From: Cladopsammia gracilis
Taxonomy: Eukaryota > Cnidaria > Anthozoa > Scleractinia > Dendrophylliidae
NCBI GenBank assembly: GCA_022457155.1
Contig: JAJGOT010000438.1
Location: 339,001 to 403,000, forward strand
Direction of reading: 5' to 3'
Length of the DNA stretch: 64,000 nt
Below, piece after piece: positions 24,801 to 36,800 of this stretch. Each line of letters opens with the position of its first letter. Positions within the stretch are counted from its first letter, which is position 1. Under the pieces are notes generated by a model. That model was not told where the DNA came from, searched no databases, and saw nothing but the letters and a program-made list of their open reading frames with translations. The position numbers and the translations under genes were made by a program.

Positions 24801-27800
24801 TATGGTTCGGAGTTAATGACGTTATGTTGCAATTTGGAATGAATCTGAATCGTCATATCTTATAACGTATTTGCACAGAATTCCCAGAACACGTAATGTT
24901 AAATAAATTTTAACATAATCATTTTTAACTCTATCCACTTGACAGGTTTTACACTATAGGAAATATGAGTTATTGACCAAGCGTCAAAATGGCTGGATGA
25001 TTTAACTACAAAACCTTTTGTCTGAAAATTGAAGCGTCCGAATAAATGCAAAAGTTGAACGAGACTTACCAAAAGTTGAAGTTCGACTGGAATTCCACCT
25101 TGTCATCAATCACAGAGGGATTACGTGAGATAGCATTGCGCCTGCGTGAACTCAGTCTTTAAAGCACCAGCCATGTGCATTGTAGTCAAGTATACAGGGT
25201 TGGGTCCAAGGGTGGGCACGTAATCCCTCTGTGATTGATGACAAGGTGGAATTCCAGTCGAACTTCAACTTTTGGTAAGTGTCGTTCAACTTTTGCATTC
25301 CACCTTGTCATCCACAGAGGGACCACGTGAGATTTCAAAGACAGATGCACAGGGCTGAAAAATAAACAATTCCACACAGGAAAAGAACATTCACTGCAAA
25401 ACTTTATTTGCAAAAGTGTCTTCCACAATCTTTTTGTCATAGAATTTGGCAAATGTAGAATCTGACTTCCAACCAGCCTTGTCAAGAATATCTGGTAAAG
25501 GAACATCACTCAGCTTAGCCTTAGAAGTAGAGGCTGATCTAGTACTATGCGGCTTAAAAACACTTACATCAATGCCTGAACTTTGTAAGACAGACTTAAC
25601 CCAACGGCTTACTGTGTCTCTAGACACAGGCCCATATGGTTTAACATAACTTAGCAAAAGTTGATAATGGGTCCCCCTAAGAGGCTTTGTTCTAGCTAAA
25701 TACTCATGAAGCATGGTCACAACACAGAGTCGTGGGTCTGTGAATGAATGAAGCTCAATGACCATGGCCTTGGACCCTGGTTTAGACTGTTTAACATGCT
25801 CTTGCAATCTGAATACAACAGATGATCCACTGTCTATCATTGAGTCAACTCGTAAAAGAAATAATGATTGCCCTCTTTGGGCAGTAACTAAAGCTAACAA
25901 CATTGTAAGTTTAAGAGTTAAGCTTTTGAGAGAAATCTCATTTACTGGAGACAATGTCTTTAAATAATTGAGAACTTGGTTAACATCCCAAACAGCTGTA
26001 CAACGAGGCATAGCAGGACGTGACTCAAATACTCCCTTAAGAAATCTGATAACTAGTGGGTGTTTACCAAAGGGAAACCCATCTATTGAGGGGAGTATTG
26101 ATGAAAGGGCAGAGCGAGCAGTGTTTAGGCTACTATAACTGAGACCCTCATTAAATAAAGTCAACAAAAACTCTAAAACTTGGCCTAAAGAGGGACAATC
26201 TGCAGTAATCTGTCCTTGATAACAGAAGTCAAGCCATTTCTTGTAATAGGATTGGTACTGTTTGCACGTCCCTTTTCTCCATGACTTGAGGATAACCTGG
26301 GCAACTTCTGCTGAAATTCCCTGCTTTGTGATGAGTTCCCCGATAACTTGCATGCAATCAGTTTCAGTTTTTTCCCCATAGGTTGTGGGTGACTGGGCTT
26401 GCTTGGAAGGTAGAGAGTATCCTCTGTCACTGGTAGCAATCGGGGCGTGTCCACCAACAGGTGTAGCAACTTTGAAAACCAAGGTTGCCTCGGCCAGAGT
26501 GGAGCAATCATGATCCCTTCCCCTGAGTCCCTTTCGATTTTCTGAAGGCAACGAAGAAGTAGACTAAAAGGAGGGAATGCATAGAATTGTTCTTGAGACC
26601 AGGTGTGAGAGAATGCATCAACAAATTGGGCTTCGGGATCTGGCTTCCATGACACATAACGGGGCATTTTGGTATTGATCCTAGATGCAAACAGATCAAT
26701 AGATGGCTTGCCATAGAGTGCAATAATGTCATCAAAAGTGTTGTCATTGAGAGTCCATTCAGCGTTATCATTAAATGTTTTAGATTCGTGGTCTGCATCA
26801 ATATTTTCTTTGCCTGGTAGGGAAATGGCAGTTACCCAAAGATTCCTTAGAATACACCAGGTCCAGAGATCACGTGCTACCTTATTGCATCGCATAGACT
26901 GGGTTCCGCCCATTGCATTAATGTAAGCTACAGCAGTGGTATTATATATGTAGATATTCACATGACTATTTGTCATGGAAGAGCAGAATGATTTCAATGC
27001 AAAAAGGGCAGCTAATGTTTCTAGTTCATTGATGTGAAGTTCTGACTCAGTTTCTGTCCAACGACTCCCTGTTCTAGCTTCATTGCACACTGCCCCCATC
27101 CTTGTTTAGATGCATCTGAATACAGGGAAAGTGAGGGGTCCCCATGGGATATTGGCATAAATGAACTATCAATATTGTTGATCCACCATTTGAGGTCGGC
27201 AATTGATGTAACTGATAATGTCATCATTGAGTTAAAGTTCTCTTTGTTTTGTTTCAAAGCTCTGATTTTGTCTATCTCAAGACTTCTATAAAACAGTTGG
27301 GCATATTCAATACCAGGGAACATAGAGACCATTAAGCCTATCACCTCAGAAACTTCTTGAATGGAGGCATGTGTTTTGGACAGTAATGCTGAGCATCTGA
27401 TTTTAAGTTTGTCAGCCTTTTCTGGTGTAGGTCTCACTGTCATGTTCACAGAGTTTAAAATAAATCCCAAAAAGGTTAACTCATGAGTTGGAATAAGAAT
27501 AGACTTTTCCTGGTTTACAATAAAGCCCACTTTGGTGAAGAGTTGAACAGTGTCATGCACATTGCTATTGCAATCATCAAATGAAGGCCCTTGAAGATAT
27601 GAATCATCAATGTACCCTACATTGACATGACCCATTTGTCTCAAATTGGAGTAAACCGGTTTAAGTAATTTAGTAAAAAGTCTGGGGGCAGATGCAAGCC
27701 CATTAGGAAGGCAGGTAAACTGAAATAATTCCCCTCGCCAGGAGAATTTTAAATATTTTTGAGAACTCTCATTGACTGGGACCGAGTAATAGGCATCTTT

Positions 27801-30800
27801 TAAATCCACCGATGCCATAAAACACCCAGGTGTCATAAGCAGGACTGCTGAGTTCAGGCTTTCCATTTTGAAGTGATGATTCTTAATATATTGATTTAAG
27901 TTCTTCAAATTTAGAATTAGCCTATATCCTCCAGTCTTCTTCTTTCGAAGAAAAATAGTTGAGAGAAATTGTCCTGGACAATGTTGACTTTTGACTATGA
28001 CCCCCTTTCCTATGAGTTTTTCTATTTCTGTTTGAACAATGTCTTTTTCGTTAAAATTAGACTGAATTTCTTTAGGAGGAGTCAGTTGCGTAGGAGGACA
28101 ATCAAGAAATTCAACATTAAAACCTTTCACTGTTTTAAGAATCTGAGAGTCGGAAGTAAGTTTTCGCCATTCAGGGAGAAATAATTTCAATCTACCTGCC
28201 GTTTGTTCTGATTCAGTAAGGCATACATTCTGACTTACCTCTGGTAAGTCTTCTGAACTTTTGTTTACTTCCTTTGAATTTGGGTCTTCTGCTTGTGATT
28301 CACTGGACTCTGGCTTGGTTGACCGCGATTTGCGGTCTGTCGCCAGCCTAAAAAATGCTTCTGGTTTCCTCTCGCTCGAAAGAATTTTCCTCTGCCACTG
28401 GAGGATTAAAATTTGTATCCAAAATGAGGTTGACTTTGGGCCCTATGATGAACTGTGGATGTGACTTTCCGGCCAACCCGGTTTACTTCAGAGATGTCTT
28501 TGACCTGTTTGGACAGGTCTTCTCCGAAGAGTTCGTCGGTTACACTTGTAGACGCCGAGCAAAGGTGTTTATAATCCGAATGAAGGTCAGGCTTTATCAG
28601 CTCTTTTCGTCTAGTGTTGAGCTCGGTATTTGCATGAGCCAAAAGAGAAAGGCTATCGATTGCCTCTTGGGCGAGCGCTTTCCCGCCATTCATCTCATTG
28701 ACACGTTTCAAGATGGCGTCAGCAACGCGAGCAAGGGCTGTCATGCCTTTGACGAGAGATGTTTGTACTTTTTGAAATTTTAGGTCTTGAGACCTTATAC
28801 CAGGACTGAGGTTGTCCCATATCAGTTGGTTGACCCGAGCCCTTGTCAAACCCTCACAGTTTTCCGGTTGCGGGTACTTGTTAAGCTTGTCCTGAAGCTT
28901 ATCTTCGAGCATGCCGTCGCGAACGAGGCGCGTCACAATTTTTGCTAGCTCTTCATGAATGGGAGGTCCCTTTTCCTCGGACCGGAGGTCATTTTTCACC
29001 GCTTCAAGGAAATCACCAAGTGATTCGCCTTTGTCAGACTGTTTGTCGGTGCCAGGTTCCTTGGAATCAGTCAAAAGTGCATCTACCGACTCATCAACAT
29101 CCAGGTGACCACTGGAAGTAGGCGGTTTTGAAGTCGCATCGGCGCGAACTTCTTGCACTGACGGTTTTGACAGATTACTGTCCGTTTCACCGTCTGAGAC
29201 CTCTTCCTCATAGGTAAACTTCTCGAGTGTTTTTGTTAACACACTTGTTAAAGAGTCAGCCATCTGTGAGAAACCTTTTTCCATGGCTTTTTGCAGAGCG
29301 CTGGCTTGCGCGCTCGTAATGTCTTCTGGGCGGGAGTCAGTTATGACATTCCCGTCCTGTTTAGTGCTCTGTTTTTGTCGCTTTCCGGATTTTTCTCTGG
29401 GTACTGGGTGAACCTCGACCTGAACGTCTTCCGAAGGTCGTTTAGACGACGAAGCCGACATTTTTAAGGCACTTTCGCGACACAGCACTAAAAGACAACC
29501 GTTCACCACGAAGGCAACAACGCACTGAGTTCACGCAGGCGCAATGCTATCTCACGTGGTCCCTCTGTGGATGACAAGGTGGAATGAGGCATCCAAACAC
29601 TAAAAGGTCCGAACATTTGCCTCGGTGTTTATTAGACTTTTATCCGGCATTCAAATAGACCATTACATCAATATGAATTCTGATAGTACAACTTAGTAAT
29701 CCACATCGTCCACATCTTTGTTGTCTTATTAAAGCCTCGTGTAAGTATCACAATTCTTTGCAATAAATCAGGGTCTCAAATTGTTCCTCTGCTATGGCAT
29801 GTCTTGATTCTTCACAGTTTCCTACAATTTAGCTCTCGAAGGTGACCATAGCTGAACAAACGACTGTTGTTACCCTTTAATTGCTTGAACAGTTCAATGT
29901 AACACTTTGAAATAAATAGTTTGCAGTTTTACAGTATCCTATTTTACTTTTGGTTATAGAACTAACATATCTGTTGAGGAAAACGTGGCAAATGGCACTG
30001 TTATATTCCAAGTAAAAGCCACAGATGCAGACTATGGCAACAACTCCATCATAACTTACTCTTTGCTGCCAAGTGAGTATGGGGGAAAGTTTTCCATTGA
30101 TGCTTTATTCGGGAACATTACTGTCATTGGAAACCTGGATCGCGAGAACACGAGTGAAGTGACCCTACGTATCCAAGCAACGGATGGAAAGTCTTCAATA
30201 CCTACCGAGCTTTTCGTCATCATAACTGATGTCAATGACAATCCACCGGTATTCGACACCAGCAGGTAAGATACGATCAAAAACGAAATAGTTTTCGTTC
30301 ATTGAAGTTCAATGCGCAGTTGCGATTCTATCCAGGTTTGCGCGCCACAACAAGAAGTTCCAGCAGCTCAGATTGATGTCAGGAGCGAAACAAAAGCAAA
30401 GAACAAAATACTGCGGGATGAAACAGGCATTGCATAATTTACAACAATTAACACGCCTTTTTCCAGGCTAAGTACCATGTTTTTCGCACTTTCAAAACCC
30501 AGAATCGAACCCTGCTCGCGGAGAAGTAACTTTGGGGTCTGCGGATGAAACCCCGAATTGTGACCATTGAAATGAGCGCTTTTAAGAGGTAGTTCAGTTA
30601 TCTTTGTTGTTGTTGTTGCTGTTATTGTTTTGTTTTCATTCCCATCTTGTCCCTGTTGGAAGGAATAGGGTTGAAAAGTGTTAAGGTCGCCTATTATAGT
30701 GGTGAATTTGCAGTGGTGCTGCTGTAAAGCGTTTTGGACGCAGTTTAACCGCGGTGGTGTTATTTTAGGATTGATTAAAGAGTGTCGATGTAAACAGGTC

Positions 30801-33800
30801 GGCTCTGCTCTCTTTCTCGCATTACATGTTCTTAATGGACTTGCTGAATCACATTCCCTTCTTCCACTCACTGAGGTATATAAACGGATACCGGCGAACT
30901 ATTTGTTTTGTTTGCAAATCCGAAAATATTGGTCCAGTGTTGTTTTAAACGTCTCTGATAGTGCACTGAAATTATAAATAAGTGTCTTTGAATGCGGATT
31001 GCCAGGATGGAAACGGATTTTAAGTTCTACAGCTTGTGTGTTGGAAAACTCGCTAAAAACTGTCGTCGAGAATTCACCTTTTATCTTCCTCTTAGTGTTC
31101 AATAAGCATTTGGTGCATGACAAACGGTATTTAGTTTTAGTTTGGCGCAGTTGTCACCCGAAAACCTCTAAATCCCAATGACATAGTGCCATTGATTGAT
31201 GTTTCTCTTTTAATCCAGGCCGGTGTATGTTCTGCAATTTTGAATAAATTTGAATGATGATATTTAATAGTACTAGCTTAATTCCAAGAACTTTTAAGGT
31301 GGCTCCAAGTACCTTTTTTGGGTCACACTGTTTTTGAATGCGCTTATACATCATCTTACTTTAGCTCAATGAACCTGAATTTGTTACAAGATGTTAGGCT
31401 TGGATAAAAGTTTTGGATGATGCTCTTTTTATGCTAATCAGCGTTTTCATAGCAACGTAAACAAACATGGCGAAAAAACAGTTTTTTTCTAAATATCTTT
31501 CGATTTTTGGCCTGACCCGCGACAGGCGAAAAAATGTGCTATCATCTACTCAGTGTAGCAAACTAAATGGAGAAATTTGAAACAAATTGAATTGTTCCAT
31601 TTTGAATAAATCGCTGAAACATTTTTAACATGTCTATTTTCATGTTAAAAATGTCTCCCCATCACTTTGTCCCTGCTCCTGTTCTGTTTAGGTGTCCTAG
31701 GTGTTGGGTGTAGAATTCATCCTTATCTTCATCTTATCTTCATCTGTCGCGTCGTTTGTTGGCGCATATGCTTATATTACCGTCAGCTTGTTGTTTTTCG
31801 AGTAGAACCGCGCCTTCATGATTCCTTTGCTGATCGGCGTTTATTTACTCAAGGCTCTCTTTGCTCTCGCATTCATTATTATGGCTACTCCGCCTTGCTG
31901 TACCTCGTCATTTCCTACAAACATCACTGTCTCACCACTTTGGTTTACTGTTATCGAACCCATCCCCTTCCACCTGTTTTCACTTATTCCTAGCACTTCA
32001 ATTCCATACTCCCTCATTTCCTTGTGCTGTCCTTGTCGGCTCTGCCTTGTTTTTGTATATAAAGCAAAAGACGCGAACAGCCCAACCTAAAATCACAAAC
32101 TGAGAATGAACGAACGGAAGAGCAACCAAAATGACGCACCGAAAAACAGAGCACAACTGAAAGGACAGCTGAAACTATGAATCTCCGAACGACAAGGCGG
32201 CCGCCACCCGAACGTAAAAACCCGTCAGCAGCAAAGAGAAGGACTAAACGAATCTCTTGTGCTAGAAGAAAAAGAATAGTAACAAAGAAAGACCCCTTAA
32301 AATGTGGCTTATGTTAACATTTATATTAAAACATTAAGAGTTTCACCGTAAATGTTTTAATACCTGTTGCAAACCTTTAATTTAAAATATTTGGACTAAT
32401 GGGCGAAATAATTTGTTTGTGCCAAACCGTAACATACAACAAAAGGTCCAACTTTGTTTTTGTAAAAAATAACAGATACGAACTGTAATGTATTGATAAT
32501 ATCGTCTACCGGAAGTTGCATTAGCGGAAGTTCTCAGACATTGTAGACTTGCAAAGGATCGTGGATAGTTTTGTAGACCATGCTTTCCGGGTGTCATGGC
32601 GGCCGAATAAAGTGTAGTTTCTTTTATAGTTAAATCTGGTTTATTACTCGGCCATCCGGGCGTCATCGTTACACGAACAGCTCAACTCAAAATCGAAAAC
32701 CGAGAATCAACGAACGGAACGACAGCCATGAATCACCGAACCCATGAATCACCGAACGACAAGATGACCGACAACCGAACGCAAAAACCAGCAAGCGAAA
32801 GAGAGAAGGACTGAACGAATCGTTTATGTTAAACAAAAAAGAATTAAGCATAGAAAGAAATCTTAATATGTGGTCAAATGCCCGTTGTAAATCTTTAATT
32901 AGTTTATAAAAGTTTGGAGTAGTGGGCGAAATAATTCGCTTGTGCAAAACCGTAAAAAAACACCAAAAGGTAAGAAGGCTTTGACCCAAAAACGTCATGT
33001 CGGCCTCACCCCTAGTTTGGGTTGTATCATTGTCAACGCTTTCGGTTTCTGTAACAGTAGGCTTTTTACGGGGCAGGGTTGTTTGCCGTGCGCCAACCCC
33101 AGACTAGAAGACCAGTGGATCGCACTTTTTTCTGGCCCCTACCCATCGACCTATCCAGCTTGGGTCATTTTGGTGAACCTACCAGGAGGCTAAACTCCCC
33201 AGGCATACATGTATCTCTTAGGGTCACTGGGACACGCAAGCCCCCGTGCACAACAAGGTGGCGATTTACCGGGGCGTTTTTTACCCGTGCTTATCAAAAA
33301 GTCAGAATAAAGTTTACTTCAGCTCAAAAAACAGTATGTTTGTGGAGTAATGGGTTTTGCCCTTGTTATTTCACTTTTTATTTTAGAACTAACATATCTG
33401 TTCAGGAAAACGTGGCAAATGGCACTGTCATATTCCAAGTAAAGGCAACCGATGCAGACTATGGCACTAACTCCATCATAACTTACTCTTTGCTGCCAAG
33501 TGAGTATGTGGAAAAGTTTTCCATTGATGCTTCATCCGGGAACATTACTGTCATTGGAAACCTAGATCATAAGAACACGAGAGAAGTGACCCTAAGTATC
33601 AACGCAACGGATGGAAAGTTTCCAAGAACCACCAAGATATTAATAACAGTATTACACGTGAACGAATTTGCAGAACAACGAACGGGTAAGTGGTGTCCAT
33701 GTGACATCTAATTTTAAAACGCTTGATATTCCTCTAGGAAAAATAATATCATTGTATTACTAAAAAGGGGCGGATCCACGAATTTTTGAAAGAGGGGTAC

Positions 33801-36800
33801 TATAGCTTAATAACTTTCCACGCCATGGGCGCTGACGGTGAGCGCCGTAGGTGCGAGACGCTGGGGTCCTGAAAATTACCCTCTGAAACGTCATTTCCAG
33901 CATTCCTGAGACTCGATCAGGAAACCAATAATTAAAAGGAACAGCAGTAACGATAGCTTTATTTGCCGTTTTTCTACATACCTCTTTAATTAAACAATGT
34001 AGCGTTGAAACGGAGTCTTCTTGGATAAGCTTTTACAAAGCTCTCCCATATCTCGTCTACCTCGAATCTCTCAGAGTAAAGCATAACAAATTAACAGCGA
34101 GATTTGAGAAGCGGCCTTCAGACATCGTTGTTCTAGAGCAGGTCTTGATCCGTTCCAGGAGCGATAAGGACTGCTCAGCCTCCGCACTACTGATTGGTAG
34201 GCTGCATGCAAAGAAAAGAAGACGATGGATGTTTTGATTCTTAACTTGACAATCAGTCAATTGGTAAAAGTGAAACAACTTCGTATAAAAAATTTTACTC
34301 TATTATTTTTATGAACCACAAAGGAGAGACATGAAGAGTCAAATATAGTTTACAAAATTGCTGCTGCTTAAAGGGAGGTTACAACCCCCTCGACCCCTCC
34401 CCTGGATCCGCCCCTGCTAAAGCTTTACTGGTACGAAAGAAAATGATCTGTTGACAACCAGTGAACTCAAATCAAGTTTTTCTTCAGTTGTGAAAACGTA
34501 CAATATTCTAGCATTGTATCTTTTATATTTACTTGAACAACACCTCCATCTATATAACAGGAATTGACGCTAATGAATCATCCGCGATGATTCTTATGAT
34601 GATGCAATGGTGATATGAATCATAGTTATGATGCCAACTGGCCCGTTAAAATCATGTTTCATGATTTACAATCATATGAAATCATTATCGTCACATCCTC
34701 CGTTTTATGTAAACAAAGAAAGAATAAAGAAACGGGATGGATAAAAGAAACAATAATAAATATTAGCAGAGATAGTCCTTGAGGTAAGTGGGTCTATGTA
34801 ATGTATCGCTCTCTCTCTGGAACTGAACTTCACTGGACCAAGGTCGCTCGAGGGTAGCAGAAACTGTCCTGACTCCTCGTTAGGTATCACAACAGATAAC
34901 TTGTTTTTTTTTATGTCTTGTTAATAGTAATTTTCCTCATGAAGGATACTGCCCCATTAGTAGATTACATGTAAGATGTTTTGTGTCGACAATAGCTTTT
35001 TTCACACCCTCAGATGGTTTTCCAGATGAAGGCAAATATGCTCTGATTACCATTGCCGCTGTTCTTTTTCTCTTGCTTGTTATTTTGACCATTTGGCGCA
35101 TGAAAAAACGCAGGTAAGTTATGATGGATGATGATGATGATGGACTTATATTTGTTTAACCCTTTAACTCCCAAGAGTGCCAAAAATCAAACTTTAAGAA
35201 AATCCCAAATTTTATGTTGTTAAATATTGTAAAACAAATGGTACCGGCCATGCAAATTACTGCCGAAGAGGTTTCATTTGAATGGTCACACCACAGGATT
35301 TCCTTGAAAGATTCAAAAGTTAGAACTGACATGACTACATGTCTCCATAATTGACTCTGGGAGTGAAAGGGTTAAAGAACACACCCAATAACCGATGCAT
35401 TTATTTTATTTATTTATTTGTTTGTTTACTTATCTATTTATTATTCAGTCAGTTTTTAACTTGTACAGTGTATATCTTCCTGAATTTTTCATTTCACTAC
35501 AACTACGCTCAAACAAGGCTTCTATGACTCTAATCAGCCTGAAAGTCAAACAAAAGATAACGAAAAGAGGGAAGGGGGAGAACGGAGGAGAAAAAAAGAT
35601 CAACAATACTATTGTCTGTTTTATATTCCGAGCTTTAGACAGAGAAAAAATGAAGCACAACTTACACTCTCAGACACATCAACAGAAAAGCGCGGATTTA
35701 CATTAATCAACTATATTTTTAAAAAAGGGTGGCACTTAACAGTCATAAGACAGAAAAACCTGTTGTCCTTGGATCTCACATTGAATTTAATTTAGTACAG
35801 TATACCTTAACCCCTGTATAAAATTAAAGCTTATATAGCTGTATATCTAAATATATCTTTCATTTTCTAATAGATGAATTGTCGAATTTTTTGCGAAGTG
35901 TAAATGTGAGCGTTTGAATCAGCTTTTGAAAGCTACAACTCAAAGTGATTATTATATTTTGCTAGTTTGATTTGTTCTCGGGTTTCTGGACCCGCAGCGC
36001 TAAAAAAACCTGTCTGCGTTTTCCCATATTCAATTGCAATGAAAAGTTACAAAACATTTTCGAAATAGGGCGAAAAAAAAAAATAAATAATCCGCGAAAA
36101 TGGTTCTAAACGAAAAAGTTTTCAGAAATTATAAAATCCCCGACATGTTTTGTTTTTATTTTATGTTAACGCAGCTACTGTCCAAATTTGAGTTACATGG
36201 AACAAATTGCCTTTGAGTTGTAACTCTTTAAAGTGCCCCCATACAAGCCAAAAGTTCACTAAGAGAAAACAGCGCTAAAAAAATATCTCCCCCGGGGCGG
36301 GGGTGGGGGGTTGGGGGACTCTCATATAAAAGTGGCGGGGATGCTCGTCGGAAATTTTGAATTAAACCCCTAAAGGAGACCAATCTGGGCGTGGCCCAAG
36401 CTTTTTTTGACCCCTTATAGAGACCATTTTAAAACACAGACAAATAAAAAATACAGTGACTTTTTAGGTGCAACCCTAAATGAAACCTTGACGGCTGAAT
36501 ATAATGGCGTTTTTGCCCAGAACACCCTTAGTGAGACCAAAATCTGAAATTTACACCCCTACGCGAGACGACAAGCATTCCGGCCCCTTTCATATGTGAG
36601 TCTCTTCCCCCCCCCCCCCCCCCCCCCCCCTCTCGGGAAAATATCGCGCGTCGTAGACAAACTTCCGGTCAAAAACGTCATAACGTCATAACGTCTTTTC
36701 TCCGTTTTTTGGATGAAGGATCATCCTGAAACCTCTATTTTGACTCCCAAAACAAATTTCGAAAAAAATAGTCGATCTGAAGGTATTCTATAATTTCAAG

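Larger units (their letters stand above)
25047..29587 (-). mobile_element. DIRS-type tyrosine-recombinase retroelement in intron 9
   Basis: About 4.5 kb, antisense to the host gene. The ORFs in order are gag-like, RT, RNase H and tyrosine recombinase. The terminal inverted repeats are 25099-25157 and 29529-29585 (ttccaccttgtcat(c)...gcctgcgtgaactcagt). Next to the left end, 25213-25335 is an internal complementary region: its first part is the reverse complement of the left terminus and its second part matches the right terminus. That arrangement is the hallmark of DIRS replication through a circle. There are no LTRs and no target duplication is expected. It is nearly intact, with one reading-frame break. 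Confidence 0.9.

Noticed and set aside
31667..32103. Three overlapping ORFs in intron 10
   Set aside because: Repetitive, cysteine-poor text with no domain, lying inside a duplicated intronic repeat.
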